From assembly GCF_000429905.1 (NCBI RefSeq), contig NZ_AUCT01000008.1, positions 193,582 through 257,581 of the forward strand: 64,000 bases of DNA, in the 5' to 3' direction. Positions 50,619 to 60,032 of this stretch are shown one piece after another (within the stretch, counting starts at the first letter, position 1; the number at the start of each line of letters is the position of its first letter). Source of the DNA: Desulfatibacillum aliphaticivorans DSM 15576. GTDB lineage: Bacteria > Desulfobacterota > Desulfobacteria > Desulfobacterales > Desulfatibacillaceae. Position numbers and translations under genes: made by a program. The notes below the pieces were generated by a model. The model was given only the letters and a program-made list of their open reading frames with translations. It made no database searches and was not told where the DNA came from.

Positions 50619-51167
50619 ATGCCTGATTATTCAATACTGCTGGTGGAGGATGATTATTATATCAGAAACGCCATCGCACGCGACTTGCAATCGAGAGGAT
50701 ACAGGGTCGCGGCGGCCTCCGGCGGGGAGGCGGCCCTGGAACTGTTGACCGTGCAATCCTTTGACCTGGTTCTGACTGACCTTGTCATGGAGCAGGTGGG
50801 CGGGTTGGAGGTGCTTAAGGCGGCCAAAAGCCGCCATCCCGATACTATGGTGATCATCCTCACCGGATATGGCAAGGTGTCCATCGCCATCGAGGCTTTA
50901 AGGCTGGGGGCGGACGATTTTCTCCTCAAGCCCGCCGAACCCGAAGAAATTCATTTTCGCGTGAAAAAATGCCTGCAAAAGAGGGAGTTCAGGCTAAGAA
51001 TCCGGGCTTATGAGGAAATCCTGCCCGTCTGCTGTGAGTGTAAAAAAATCCGGGACGATCGGGGCAGAGAGCCAGGCGCCGGAGACTGGATGGATCTGGA
51101 GGATTACCTGGTGGAACGCGAAAAAATCAAAGTGAATGCAACCCTATGCCCCGACTGCGGAGGCTGA
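50619..51167 (+). CDS. Response regulator with Cys-rich C-terminal tail
   Basis: 182 residues. Receiver domain with E10-D11-D12, acceptor D54 in VLTDLVMEQ, T in ILTGYG and K in FLLKPAEP. The last 55 residues contain LPVCCECKKIRDD and end in CPDCGG, a CxxC...CxxC tail found in many deltaproteobacterial receiver/PAS proteins and likely to bind zinc. No DNA-binding domain. AGGATGAG precedes the ATG. It is probably paired with the degenerate kinase just upstream. Confidence 0.87.
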   Translation: MPDYSILLVEDDYYIRNAIARDLQSRGYRVAAASGGEAALELLTVQSFDLVLTDLVMEQVGGLEVLKAAKSRHPDTMVIILTGYGKVSIAIEALRLGADDFLLKPAEPEEIHFRVKKCLQKREFRLRIRAYEEILPVCCECKKIRDDRGREPGAGDWMDLEDYLVEREKIKVNATLCPDCGG

Positions 51168-51274
51168 GGAAACGAACAGCGGCCCTACCCCTTTCTTAAG
51201 CCTGAACCGTCCTGACGCAGCCTGAAAGCGGGTCCTTTTTTTAAATACAATTTTACCAGACGAGGAGATTTACT

Positions 51275-52327
51275 ATGAAAAAGGCCTTGATTCTCCTGGC
51301 GCTTCTGGCGGCCGCCTTTATAGCGGCCGCCCCTTTGTGCATGGCCGAAACCCAATACGGAGAATGGGAATTGGTCATGGATAAAAACGGCATCAAAGCC
51401 TATTCCCGCAAGGTGGAGGGGTCGGGAATCTTTGAATTCCGTGCGGTGGCGGTTGTCGACGCTCCCATCGAAGTGGTGGGCGAAACCCTGCGGGATGTTC
51501 CCGCCTGCGCCGATTGGCTTCCCTATTGCCAGGAAGCCCGCCTGCTGGAAATGACGGACCGGAACCACTTTTCCACATACAATATTTTTAATCTTCCCTG
51601 GCCCCTGAAAGACCGGGACCTGGCTTTGGGAACGGACACGGAATACGACTTGGTCCACGGCCGCGCCGTGTCGAATTTTCGCAACATCGTCACCCCCGCC
51701 TGCCCGGAAAGCGACGACTACATCCGCATGCCTTCCCTGAAAGGGCAATACGTCTTTGAATTCATCACCCGGGAGAGGACCGGCATTATCCAGACCTACC
51801 GGGCGGACCTGGCCGGCGCCATTCCGGACTGGATGGCCAACATCGCCACCAAGTACATGATGTACGACACTTACATGAATTTGAAGACATTGTTTAAAAA
51901 GGAAAAGTACATCGAGGCCGCCAAGCAGTCCCCGGATCGCGAAGTCTGCCTGAACATCCTGGAGAACAAAAAAAGGGTCAAGGAAATCCTGGTGGCCCGT
52001 CTCAGGGAATTCATCCAGGACCAGGACTTTATTGAAATGATCCTGGCCGACCGTGATATCGACGGGGTGCTGCTTTCGGACAACGGCAGGACCAGCGAAA
52101 CCATACTATACGGCTGGGGCTCGGACGAAAGCAAAAAGACGGCGGTCCAGGGGATTTTGCGCGCCTATTTAACCGCCCAGGGCCAGTGCGAGGAAACCAT
52201 CAAGGCCGCGGTCAAGGATGATCTGCTGGTGGAAACCATCCTTCACGGGCCTGAGCAGGCCGGCCAAACATCGCCCAAAATCATTGAGACCTACCTCAAG
52301 GGGAGCAGCGTCATAGCCAGCAATTAG
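51275..52327 (+). CDS. Secreted START-domain (SRPBCC) protein
   Basis: 350 residues behind GAGGAG. Signal peptide of about 24 residues. Residues 27-220 are a START lipid-binding domain: GIKAYSRKVEGSGIFEFRA, LRDVPACADWLPYCQEAR, FNLPWPLKDRDLAL, and a C-terminal helix IATKYMMYDTYMNL. The remaining 130 residues (helical, acidic) are unrecognised. Such proteins may carry lipids in the periplasm. Its neighbour, convergent, is a long-chain acyl-CoA ligase. Confidence 0.85.
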   Translation: MKKALILLALLAAAFIAAAPLCMAETQYGEWELVMDKNGIKAYSRKVEGSGIFEFRAVAVVDAPIEVVGETLRDVPACADWLPYCQEARLLEMTDRNHFSTYNIFNLPWPLKDRDLALGTDTEYDLVHGRAVSNFRNIVTPACPESDDYIRMPSLKGQYVFEFITRERTGIIQTYRADLAGAIPDWMANIATKYMMYDTYMNLKTLFKKEKYIEAAKQSPDREVCLNILENKKRVKEILVARLREFIQDQDFIEMILADRDIDGVLLSDNGRTSETILYGWGSDESKKTAVQGILRAYLTAQGQCEETIKAAVKDDLLVETILHGPEQAGQTSPKIIETYLKGSSVIASN

Positions 52328-52335
52328 CCCGATAT

Positions 52336-52374
52336 GCGGGGGATACGCCCTTATCCAAGGGGGCGCTCCCCCGC
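52336..52374. terminator. Bidirectional terminator-like hairpin
   Basis: Outer arms GCGGGGG (52336-52342) and CCCCCGC (52368-52374), inner CGCCCTT/AAGGGGGCG, between the convergent START and acyl-CoA ligase genes. There is no long T run, so efficiency is unsure. Confidence 0.55.
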
Positions 52375-52386
52375 TGTTCACTCGTT

Positions 52387-54186
52387 TTATTCCTTATACA
52401 AATCCTCTATCGCGTCATTGTACTTGTCAAAAACAGCCTTCCTTTTCAACTTCATGGTTTGGGTGAGCATGCCGTTGTCCAGGGTGAAGTCGTCGGCCAG
52501 AAAGATGAACTTTTTAGGAATTTCGTATCCGCCGTACTTGCCTTTTAAGAAAGCCGTAATTTCGGCCGCGATCATGTCCGTGACTTCCTTGTTTTCAACC
52601 AGGTCAAAGGGATCGGCGGACAAGCCTTTTTGCCGGGCGTAATCGCCCAGGACCTCAAAATCCGGGACCACCAGGCAGACGTTGTATTTTTTGCCTTCCC
52701 CGGAGAGCATGGCGTTGGCCACGTTGGGCAGCAGACGGATGTCCTCCTCAATGGCGCCGGGATAGACGTATTTTCCGTTTTGCAGCTTGTATTCTTCCTT
52801 GATCCGGCCGGTGATGAACAAGAATCCGTCCTCGTCGATCCTGCCCCGGTCTCCGGTGCGGAATCCACCGTGGGCGGTCATGGCCGCTGCGGTGGCTTCG
52901 GGCTTGTTGTGGTAGCCCTGCATGACGTTGGGGCCGTATACGATGATCTCGCCGTCGTCGCCGATGGCGTCCACGCCCGATTGATCAATGACCACCTTGA
53001 CGTTCTCGATGGGCCTGCCCACGCTGCCCACTTTGTAGGCTGAAAAACAGTTCATGCTGACGGCCGGCGAGGTCTCGCTGAGTCCGTAGCAGTCGAATAC
53101 GGGCACTCCAATGTCCGCAAAAAAGTGGGAGATTTCCGGATTCATCAAGGCGCTGCCCGTCAGGGCGCCCTGGAGGCGTCCGCCGAACTTGTCCCGGATT
53201 TTCTGAAAAACGATCTTGTCCGCCAGCTTGAATTTCAGGTTCACCAGAAAATTTGACTTGCCTTCGGCCGCAAGCTCCCGCTTTTCCTTGGCCGCTTTTA
53301 CGCCCATGTCAAACAAGGCTTTGGGCAGGCCGCCGGTTTCCTTCATCTTGGCCTGCAAGCCGTCGTAAATCTTGTTAAACACTCTGGGTACGGCGATCAT
53401 AAAGGTTGGACTGACGAGGGCCAGATCGTCAGCCAGCGTTTCCACGGATTCCATGAACCCGATGGATCCGCCGAACTGCATCCAGTTGTATAGCTCTGCA
53501 GTCTGGCCGTAGGAATGAGCCCATGGCAGAATGGACAGGCTGCGGGCTTCCTCATTCAATACCTCGGTGAAAAGGTGATACCCGCCCGCGGCGTTGGAGG
53601 AGAAGTTTTGGTGGCTCAGAAGCACGCCCTTGGGTTCGCCCGTGGTGCCCGAAGTATAAACCAGGGCGGCCACGTCGTATTTATCCGGCTTGACCGATTC
53701 CACGGGATTCTTGGCGCCCAATGCTTCCAACTCGTATAGGGAGCCTTCGCCCTGAGTTTCGATGATGAAGATCCTTTCCAAACCCGGCGTGCGGTCGGCG
53801 AAGGCGGAAACCTTGTCAAATATTGCGGGCTTGGACACGATCAAAACCTTCACGTCGCTGTCCCGTATGATGTATTCCCAGGTGCTTTCCAGTTCAGCCT
53901 CGTACATGGGAACGAACCGGGCGCCGGCGCCGTAGGTTGCAAACGCGCTGATAGCCCATTCCGGCCTGTTGTTGCCGATGAATCCCACCACGTCGTTTTT
54001 TCCGACGCCCATCTGCGCCAGACCGGCCCGCAAATTGTCCACACGGGCGCCCGCCTCGCCGTAGGTCATCCAGTCCAGCCCGGTTTTCTCCTTATTTTTA
54101 ACTCCGAAAAGGGGGTTGTTTTTAAATCGCTTCACTGCATCTTCAAACAGATCCACCAAATTATTCGGGGTTTCATATCTCTCCAT
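52387..54186 (-). CDS. Long-chain fatty-acid-CoA ligase (AMP-binding)
   Basis: 599 residues, FadD15-like length. The AMP-binding P-loop VYTSGTTGEPKGVLLSH, the YGLSETSP linker motif, TGDRGRIDEDGFLFITGR and the C-terminal LQNGKYVYP hinge are present. It activates fatty acids to acyl-CoA with ATP. The start follows GGAGGAGC. It supplies substrate to the beta-oxidation enzymes encoded at 19.5-27.2 kb and may feed the FadR ligand pool. Confidence 0.92.
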   Translation of the reverse strand: MERYETPNNLVDLFEDAVKRFKNNPLFGVKNKEKTGLDWMTYGEAGARVDNLRAGLAQMGVGKNDVVGFIGNNRPEWAISAFATYGAGARFVPMYEAELESTWEYIIRDSDVKVLIVSKPAIFDKVSAFADRTPGLERIFIIETQGEGSLYELEALGAKNPVESVKPDKYDVAALVYTSGTTGEPKGVLLSHQNFSSNAAGGYHLFTEVLNEEARSLSILPWAHSYGQTAELYNWMQFGGSIGFMESVETLADDLALVSPTFMIAVPRVFNKIYDGLQAKMKETGGLPKALFDMGVKAAKEKRELAAEGKSNFLVNLKFKLADKIVFQKIRDKFGGRLQGALTGSALMNPEISHFFADIGVPVFDCYGLSETSPAVSMNCFSAYKVGSVGRPIENVKVVIDQSGVDAIGDDGEIIVYGPNVMQGYHNKPEATAAAMTAHGGFRTGDRGRIDEDGFLFITGRIKEEYKLQNGKYVYPGAIEEDIRLLPNVANAMLSGEGKKYNVCLVVPDFEVLGDYARQKGLSADPFDLVENKEVTDMIAAEITAFLKGKYGGYEIPKKFIFLADDFTLDNGMLTQTMKLKRKAVFDKYNDAIEDLYKE

Positions 54187-54716
54187 GCCTGCTCCTCCAA
54201 AACGTTTTGCCGGAACAACGCCATTAGTCCGGCGAATAGTAAATGACGAAATACAAACGTGCGGTTATGATGCCGAGCATCGGCATCTTCAATAAGCCGA
54301 TTCATCCCCTGTTCAACATAATCGCGGTTCGATATTTCCTGCTCCTCCGGGGCCGAAACCAAGGGCGGCGTCCCCTCCTGCAAACCGACCGGGAGAAAAG
54401 GCGTTTGGAAGAGCTATGAACAGACGGACAGCCCCGGGAAAACCCGCCTTAAGAGCAAGATTCAGAGCCGAACGTCCACAGATTCCAAAGCACGAAATGG
54501 GCTGAACGTCAAGGAATCTGCAACGGAATCTGCAACGGGATTATACAGGATTGGAGGTTTTCTTTTTGCATTTAAACCCACGCCGAACGATTTAAAAAGA
54601 ACCAAGCGTAGAAAATCGAATTTTGCCGTTATGCGATTCCCATGCGTGGCAAGTGCGCCGCTTGCCGCGCCAGAAATGGTGGGACGCTGCTTGCCGCGCA
54701 CGGCTTGTTGTCGGCT

Positions 54717-54768
54717 GGCCCAGGCAAGGCGGTTTTTTGCCTGGGCGCGGAGCGCAAAAGGTGCGGCC
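54717..54768 (+). repeat. Dispersed intergenic repeat, family A, copy 2
   Basis: GGCCCAGGCAAG, loop with GCGGTTTTTT, GCCTGGG, then AGCGCAAAAGGTGCGGCC. Same order as the 15759 copy; stem conserved, loop longer. Confidence 0.75.
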
Positions 54769-54832
54769 TGGGTTGATTTTCGACATTGCCAAGGATGGGC
54801 GGACGAACAATTTTATTCAAATCCGTTGTCCG

Positions 54833-54903
54833 GTAGTTGCGGGGTTTCCCCGCCAGTAGTCGCGAGGTCCCCTCGCCCTGTAGTTACGCGGTTCCCGCGC
54901 GCA
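54833..54903 (+). repeat. Three tandem hairpin units with covarying arms (family D)
   Basis: Units at 54833-54855, 54856-54879 and 54880-54903 each begin GTAGT. The stems are GCGGGG/CCCCGC, GCGAGG/CCTCGC and CGCGG/CCGCG around three-base pyrimidine loops (TTT, TCC, TTC). Changes in one arm are matched by changes in the other, so the fold, not the sequence, is conserved. Confidence 0.75.
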
Positions 54904-54923
54904 AAAGGGGCGTCCTCTCCGTC

Positions 54924-54960
54924 CGTCATTCCCGAGCGTCTTTGTCGGGAACCTAGCGTC
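54924..54960 (+). repeat. Palindromic intergenic repeat, family E, copy 2
   Basis: CGTCATTCCCGA ... TCGGGAACCTAGCGTC, sharing its ends with the 38728 unit. Confidence 0.6.
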
Positions 54961-55082
54961 TCATTTTTTTTCTTGTTCCCATGCTTCGCGTGGGAATGAA
55001 TATTAAACTATCTGAAATTATAGCAAATAAAGGTATCTGTGACGCTTTTGAACGCCGTTGGCGGCAATAAAAACCAAAAAAA

Positions 55083-55104
55083 GCAGGGCAAGCCCTGAAT
55101 CTAC
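55083..55104 (+). repeat. Dispersed intergenic repeat, family C, copy 3
   Basis: Core AGGGCAAGCCCTGAA then TCTAC; differs from the 15594 copy at one base of 22. Confidence 0.75.
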
Positions 55105-55253
55105 GCTGTTCCCACAAGCCATTGGGCCAATTGGGAAATGCAGCGGCAAATGTCGCCCACAGGGGGGCGCGCCTACATTACCTTTTATGCCGCTAAGGAT
55201 TAATCGGATGTAGCGACAGGCCCCCGTGCCTGTCCGAACCGCGCTCTGCGCGG

Positions 55254-56843
55254 CTAATTGCCCTTCTCGGCCTGATTATTTTCCGCCAGCCTGTATTTTT
55301 CATACGCCGTCCCCATGTGGAATTCCACGGCGGTGTTTAAAAAGCGCCGCGTGTTGTCTTCATCAAATCCTTTTTGCGTCAAGGACCGGATAGTCACCCC
55401 GCCTTCCATGAATTCCAATTGCAGCGGGCCGCCCGAGCAATAATCCTCCGGGATGGCTTCCAGGTATTCGGGAATCAAATCATCGGCGTTTTGGGGATAT
55501 GCGCCGCGCTCGATTCTATAGGCGAAAATAGCCAGGGCCGTTTTTTCTATGTTGTTGATGATCAGCATTTTATTCTGAACAATAGGGGAGCGGCCCACCA
55601 CAGGATAATCTCCGCCAATTACTGAAAAGTCTCTCGGCCGGCTTGCTTCATAGGCCTCCAAGGCTTCCTCGATTTGGTGGCATGGGAGCCGGCCGATTCG
55701 TTTGTAATTGTTGTGCCGAGTTTCAAAAGCGTTGATTTGGAAATAGGCGTTCGTCACGCCAGCGAATTTTGTAAATACTTCCAACGGAAATTTCCAATAA
55801 AAAGCGTCGCCGTCGCAAGTCTGATCCCCGAATGTTTTAAATAGGTTGGCGTAATAGGCCAGTTCCATGTCCAGAACGGCGTCCAGGTCATGGGCGTTGA
55901 TGGCAGTCTCCCAAGGAGGGATTTGAAGTGCGGCGTCCTCTCCTGAAGACAAGTCCGCCGCATAAAGGCAATTCTCCATGGCGTTTCTGCCTATGCTTCT
56001 CATCCCCAGCCCCACTATACAATAAGGATTAATCCCCGGGTGTTTGTACATTCTTTCAGACATGGTTTTGATATCCTGCAGGCACAACATGGACTCCTGA
56101 AAACGCCCGTTGCGGGCATGATTTTCAGCGGCTATGGCGCAAAGGTAAACCATGGACCGAAATTTAATAAATTTTGGAAAGATAAAATAGCTCTCTACAT
56201 CAAAATGAGCGTCATATCCGGAAAGGGAAGAGGCCCTTCTAATCTCATTCAGCCAATGTTCTCGGCCGGATAAAACAGATTCCAATTCCTGGCTGTCCAG
56301 GTTTTCAATATCGCGGAAGGTTGAAGAAAACAGGCTTGTTTCATCTTCGCTCATGGCGTTGATTACGCCTTGATAAACAACATGTGCGTTTTCATGATCC
56401 GGAACCGGGTCGGGAAGATTGGCGTACGCCTGGGCGGTTAACTCGGCGGCTTTGATCTCATTACGAAATTCCAGTTCATTTCCAAGGAAGTAAGCCGTAC
56501 CCCATAAGCCGCAGATTGTCAGAACCAATCCCAACGCTAAAAATTGGAGGGAGAATGGCCTCACCGTTTTCCGCAACAGAATAGCGCTAAGGATAAGGCA
56601 TAGAAAGAAAGACAGCCAGTATGGAAACTCCCAGCTTGGCCGCAATCCCAAATGGGAGCCCATGGCAGCTATAGACAGGCCCGCAATCGCGCCGGCCAGG
56701 ATCAGCAGCCCCAATACGATAGCGATCGTCCTTTTAAGCCAGAGCCTTTTTATATGGCCGATCCACCTGAACAAAAGTCCAAGGATCATCAGACATGAAG
56801 CCAGGCATTCCAGCCAAATCAGTGCATAGCCTGCTGTTATCAT
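55254..56843 (-). CDS. Paralogous membrane protein of unknown function, copy 3 of 3
   Basis: 529 residues. Four N-terminal hydrophobic segments (about 1-125), a large mostly helical domain (130-400), then a C-terminal module: YRIERGAYPQNADDLIPEYL, IPEDYCSGGPLQLEF and the ending FHMGTAYEKYRL. The middle block (YP..DDL.P.YL..IP.D...G.PL) looks like the tail of pilin-like or type-II-secretion-related proteins. The two genes upstream share this layout. Its ATG overlaps the previous stop by four bases (ATGA). I recognise no family; a membrane role is all that can be said. Confidence 0.8.
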   Translation of the reverse strand: MITAGYALIWLECLASCLMILGLLFRWIGHIKRLWLKRTIAIVLGLLILAGAIAGLSIAAMGSHLGLRPSWEFPYWLSFFLCLILSAILLRKTVRPFSLQFLALGLVLTICGLWGTAYFLGNELEFRNEIKAAELTAQAYANLPDPVPDHENAHVVYQGVINAMSEDETSLFSSTFRDIENLDSQELESVLSGREHWLNEIRRASSLSGYDAHFDVESYFIFPKFIKFRSMVYLCAIAAENHARNGRFQESMLCLQDIKTMSERMYKHPGINPYCIVGLGMRSIGRNAMENCLYAADLSSGEDAALQIPPWETAINAHDLDAVLDMELAYYANLFKTFGDQTCDGDAFYWKFPLEVFTKFAGVTNAYFQINAFETRHNNYKRIGRLPCHQIEEALEAYEASRPRDFSVIGGDYPVVGRSPIVQNKMLIINNIEKTALAIFAYRIERGAYPQNADDLIPEYLEAIPEDYCSGGPLQLEFMEGGVTIRSLTQKGFDEDNTRRFLNTAVEFHMGTAYEKYRLAENNQAEKGN

Positions 56844-58414
56844 ATCTCCTCATCTTCCTCCGGCGGGTTCAACCGGTATTTTTCGTACGCCGCGCCCATG
56901 TGGAATTCCATGGCCGTGCTTTTCAGATCAGGAACGCCCATTGAATGGATGCTGAGCCCTTCCGCCATGAACTCCAATTCCAAAGGCTCGTTTGTGAATG
57001 GGTCCAAGGGAATGGTTTCAATATATGCCGGAGTTAAATCCCCAACGCAGGTTGGAAATGTATGCTTGTCGACGCGATAATGATGCACCGCCCAGGCAGT
57101 CCGCTTGATATCGTGAATGGCCTGAAGCCGGCAGTTGGAATACATTAACAAGCTAAAATTTGAGTCAGAATCCTCCCTGAACATCCTGGGGGCGTCGGCG
57201 AGCATATCCTCCCAGCGATTAAACATCTGATCGCAAGGCGTCCGGAAGTTTTTTTGTAATTGATGGAGGTGGGTTATAGTGGCTTTCAGTTGATGGTTTG
57301 CAGTAAAGGTGTAAAAGATGAACCATACAGGATCGATTATCTCCAACCATTCCGGGTAATCCCAGTCAATATCCCAAAACAAAGCAGACAGCGAATGCTC
57401 GGATTCATCGTATTGGGCGAATTGGTTAACAACAAAAGCCAGTTCCATATCAAGGCTTCTGCTCAATACCTCGTTGGAAAGCATTAAGTCCGCCGGAAGC
57501 TCCTTGCCGCCGGGAAAGGCTTGCTCCCCTGCCAGAAAAAGGCAGCTTTCGGCGCCTGACCGTTCATGCTGTAAGTACGCAACGCCCATCAATGTTCCTA
57601 TGAGCGTTCCTTCTTGCTCATAAACCCTTTCCCCAAACTGCTCCAGGGCTCTTAAATACAAAGAGGCTTGGTTAAAATCTCCTTGATAAGCAAAGTAAAC
57701 CGCGGACATTTTGGAAAATTTCATGAGCATGAAAAAGTCGGACAAAAAATTATCGTCAAGAAAATCGTCCACATTAAAAGGATGATAGTATCCGGGCGTG
57801 GACGCCGCCTTTTGCATCTCGCCCAAAATCCATGAGCAGCCTTGAATAGCTTCTATAGCTTCGTCTTCAAAGTGACTCGGGTCTCCGTAATCGCTGGACA
57901 GCAGGTCCCGCCGGTGATTCTCGTTGAGATATTCCCCTGCATGCTGGTAAATCAAATAGGCATTGTCTTCCGGTTTGACCGGGTCTCCGTTATGCTCGTA
58001 GGCTTTCCGGACAAGGTCGTGGATCAACCTTTCATTTTCAGACGCTAAACATCCGTTTTGATAACCCCAGGTTAAAACGAAAGAACCCAATACAATCAAG
58101 AAAAACACGGCGATTTTTGTCTGCGAGGAAACAATCCGTTTTTGGGTCAGCAGAACATAAACCCAGCCGGAAAAGAGAGTCCCAAATACAGTGGAAGGAA
58201 CGACCCACGTGGGCCATATGCCGCGATTACACAAGCAAAAGGAAGAGGCAATGGCGACTGCTGCAATAGTAAGACACACCATCGCGAGCAAAATCCTGGC
58301 TGTTTTGTATAATAGGCCGTTTCCGCAACGTTCAATCAAGGACCATGCAAAATGGAGCAGTATCCCGAAAATAAGAATCAGCTCTATCCAAATTAAAACA
58401 TATCCAAATATCAT
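56840..58414 (-). CDS. Paralogous membrane protein of unknown function, copy 2 of 3
   Basis: 524 residues with the same architecture as its neighbours: four TM segments (about 1-125), a helical acidic middle (e.g. YLNENHRRDLLSSDYGD) and the C-terminal block YRVDKHTFPTCVGDLTPAYI, IPLDPFTNEPLELEF, FHMGAAYEKYRL. Overall identity to the other copies appears low outside the ends, so the triplication is old. It starts six bases after the stop of copy 1 and overlaps copy 3 by four bases, so all three should be made together. Confidence 0.8.
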   Translation of the reverse strand: MIFGYVLIWIELILIFGILLHFAWSLIERCGNGLLYKTARILLAMVCLTIAAVAIASSFCLCNRGIWPTWVVPSTVFGTLFSGWVYVLLTQKRIVSSQTKIAVFFLIVLGSFVLTWGYQNGCLASENERLIHDLVRKAYEHNGDPVKPEDNAYLIYQHAGEYLNENHRRDLLSSDYGDPSHFEDEAIEAIQGCSWILGEMQKAASTPGYYHPFNVDDFLDDNFLSDFFMLMKFSKMSAVYFAYQGDFNQASLYLRALEQFGERVYEQEGTLIGTLMGVAYLQHERSGAESCLFLAGEQAFPGGKELPADLMLSNEVLSRSLDMELAFVVNQFAQYDESEHSLSALFWDIDWDYPEWLEIIDPVWFIFYTFTANHQLKATITHLHQLQKNFRTPCDQMFNRWEDMLADAPRMFREDSDSNFSLLMYSNCRLQAIHDIKRTAWAVHHYRVDKHTFPTCVGDLTPAYIETIPLDPFTNEPLELEFMAEGLSIHSMGVPDLKSTAMEFHMGAAYEKYRLNPPEEDEEI

Positions 58415-58420
58415 GGCGGT

Positions 58421-59923
58421 TCAACTCTTTTTCCGCTTGTTAAGCCTGTACTTTTTATACGCCGTCCCCATGTGGAACTCCGCCGCCTCAAACAAGTCCG
58501 GTTCGGCCCCCACGCTTTTGATGGATACCCCGCCCTCCGGGAATTCCATGATCAACGGATTTCCGCTGAACGGGTCCGGGGGGATCTCCAATATATACGC
58601 AGGAACCAGGTCGTCGGTCCTTTCAGGATATTTCCCATGATCAGCCCGATACGACCACACGGCCAGGGCGGCGGATTCCATGTCGTCCGCCAAACAGGCC
58701 CGGTAGCCGGTGTAAAGCGTTTCCTTGCGATGGCCGCAATTTATCAGATCCAGAAAGCATTTGCGCCGTGTAGTATTGAACTTTCTAAATGCGGCGTCTA
58801 TTTCCGGGCAGGGCAGCAATGCCATTGCATGCATTTGTGCGAACTGCTCCTGTAAAAGCATGCGTTGATGTTCTTTGAAAAGCAGCTCAAAAAGAACCCG
58901 GGGGAACCCCTCCCGCAAAAGGTCGTGTTGGCTGATAAGATAAACATCCTGCGCCATTTCAACAAAATAGGTGTTGGCGATTGTCTCATTGGTGTAAGGA
59001 CGCATTGACCGGTAGTCCGCAGGGCTCCCTTTGGCGTCCATGGGGGAAAGATAAATGCAGGCTTCCAGCATTTTTACGGCTTCAAGCCGGCAGTCCAGTC
59101 CCGCCGCAGTCCAATACGGGCCGCCGGGAGAGCTTAAAACCCTGTCGGAAAACAGCTTGGCGTCCAGCAGTCTTTCCATGCATTCACGCATTTCGCCTTT
59201 GGCGGCGTGATGCATGGCGGCCATGCCGCACAGCCTGATTATGTTTTTGGGATGGGGCAGGATTTGCTTGTCAAGCAAGTCCTGGCAGGACTTGGGGAAA
59301 CAATAGTCAGGCATTGCGCTGGCCTTGTGAACTTGGGATATGGCCGGTTGATTATAGGTCAAAAAATCTTTTGCCGCGTCGGAATCCGGGCTGCTTTTGA
59401 CTATTTGCGCCGCCCAATACAAATCCTCCTCCTGACTCGCAAGGCGCTTTAAAACCTCATGATAAACAGGAAACGCATTCCTTGCCTCATCCAACGGGTC
59501 TTTATACAAACTGAAAGCGTCATTAATAATGACTACAGGCATCTTGTCATTATTGACAGCCAGCTTGACGTTTGTATATGTCGCGGCAGCCCATAAACTT
59601 ATTCCCGCCGCCAAAAACAACGGTATAAAGATTTTTAGCCCAAGCCGTTTTCTGATGACGAGCAGGACCATACAAAGGCAGGGAAAGGCGATGGCCCAGG
59701 ATAAAACCGCAGGAAAAAGCCAGGCAGGCCCCAGCCCGGATTTTAGCACTCCAATGGACATTAAAATTATGGACAGCATCCATAGGAAAACCGTCAGGAT
59801 ATAAACGCCCATGCCTAAAATTTGAACGATTTGTTTTTTGGGATAAAGCGCGGCCGCCCCGAAAACATGAAAGACAAGCCCGCAAAAAATGAGGCTTAGC
59901 AGCCAAATTGCAGCATAAAACAT
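58421..59923 (-). CDS. Paralogous membrane protein of unknown function, copy 1 of 3
   Basis: 500 residues, first gene of the array, with TAGGAGGG before the ATG at 59923. Four TM segments (about 1-115), helical middle, then YRADHGKYPERTDDLVPAYI, IPPDPFSGNPLIMEF and FHMGTAYKKYRL. This copy keeps the fullest version of the YP-DDLVP-IPxDPFSG-PL pattern. Several Cys (CMERLLDAK, CPEID) are not conserved in the others. A terminator hairpin at 60033-60068 separates it from the small frame upstream. Confidence 0.8.
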   Translation of the reverse strand: MFYAAIWLLSLIFCGLVFHVFGAAALYPKKQIVQILGMGVYILTVFLWMLSIILMSIGVLKSGLGPAWLFPAVLSWAIAFPCLCMVLLVIRKRLGLKIFIPLFLAAGISLWAAATYTNVKLAVNNDKMPVVIINDAFSLYKDPLDEARNAFPVYHEVLKRLASQEEDLYWAAQIVKSSPDSDAAKDFLTYNQPAISQVHKASAMPDYCFPKSCQDLLDKQILPHPKNIIRLCGMAAMHHAAKGEMRECMERLLDAKLFSDRVLSSPGGPYWTAAGLDCRLEAVKMLEACIYLSPMDAKGSPADYRSMRPYTNETIANTYFVEMAQDVYLISQHDLLREGFPRVLFELLFKEHQRMLLQEQFAQMHAMALLPCPEIDAAFRKFNTTRRKCFLDLINCGHRKETLYTGYRACLADDMESAALAVWSYRADHGKYPERTDDLVPAYILEIPPDPFSGNPLIMEFPEGGVSIKSVGAEPDLFEAAEFHMGTAYKKYRLNKRKKS

Positions 59924-60032
59924 ATCTGACCCTCCTATTCTTTACGTATATGATCTGAAAGAATACTGCAATAGAAGCTGTAAGATCTTTGAGGAAAAGA
60001 ACGGAAAGGAATTCCAGGCTTAGCCGCGAAAC

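Larger units (their letters stand above)
54187..55253. other. Repeat-rich intergenic stretch, no gene supported
   Basis: About 1070 bases. 54190-54600 shows no recognisable feature; 54600-55250 is a mosaic of GC-rich hairpins including families A, C, D and E. Short frames on both strands are repeat shadows. Confidence 0.55.

Noticed and set aside
54833..55250. CRISPR array
   Set aside because: Units are directly adjacent, differ in sequence and lack spacers.
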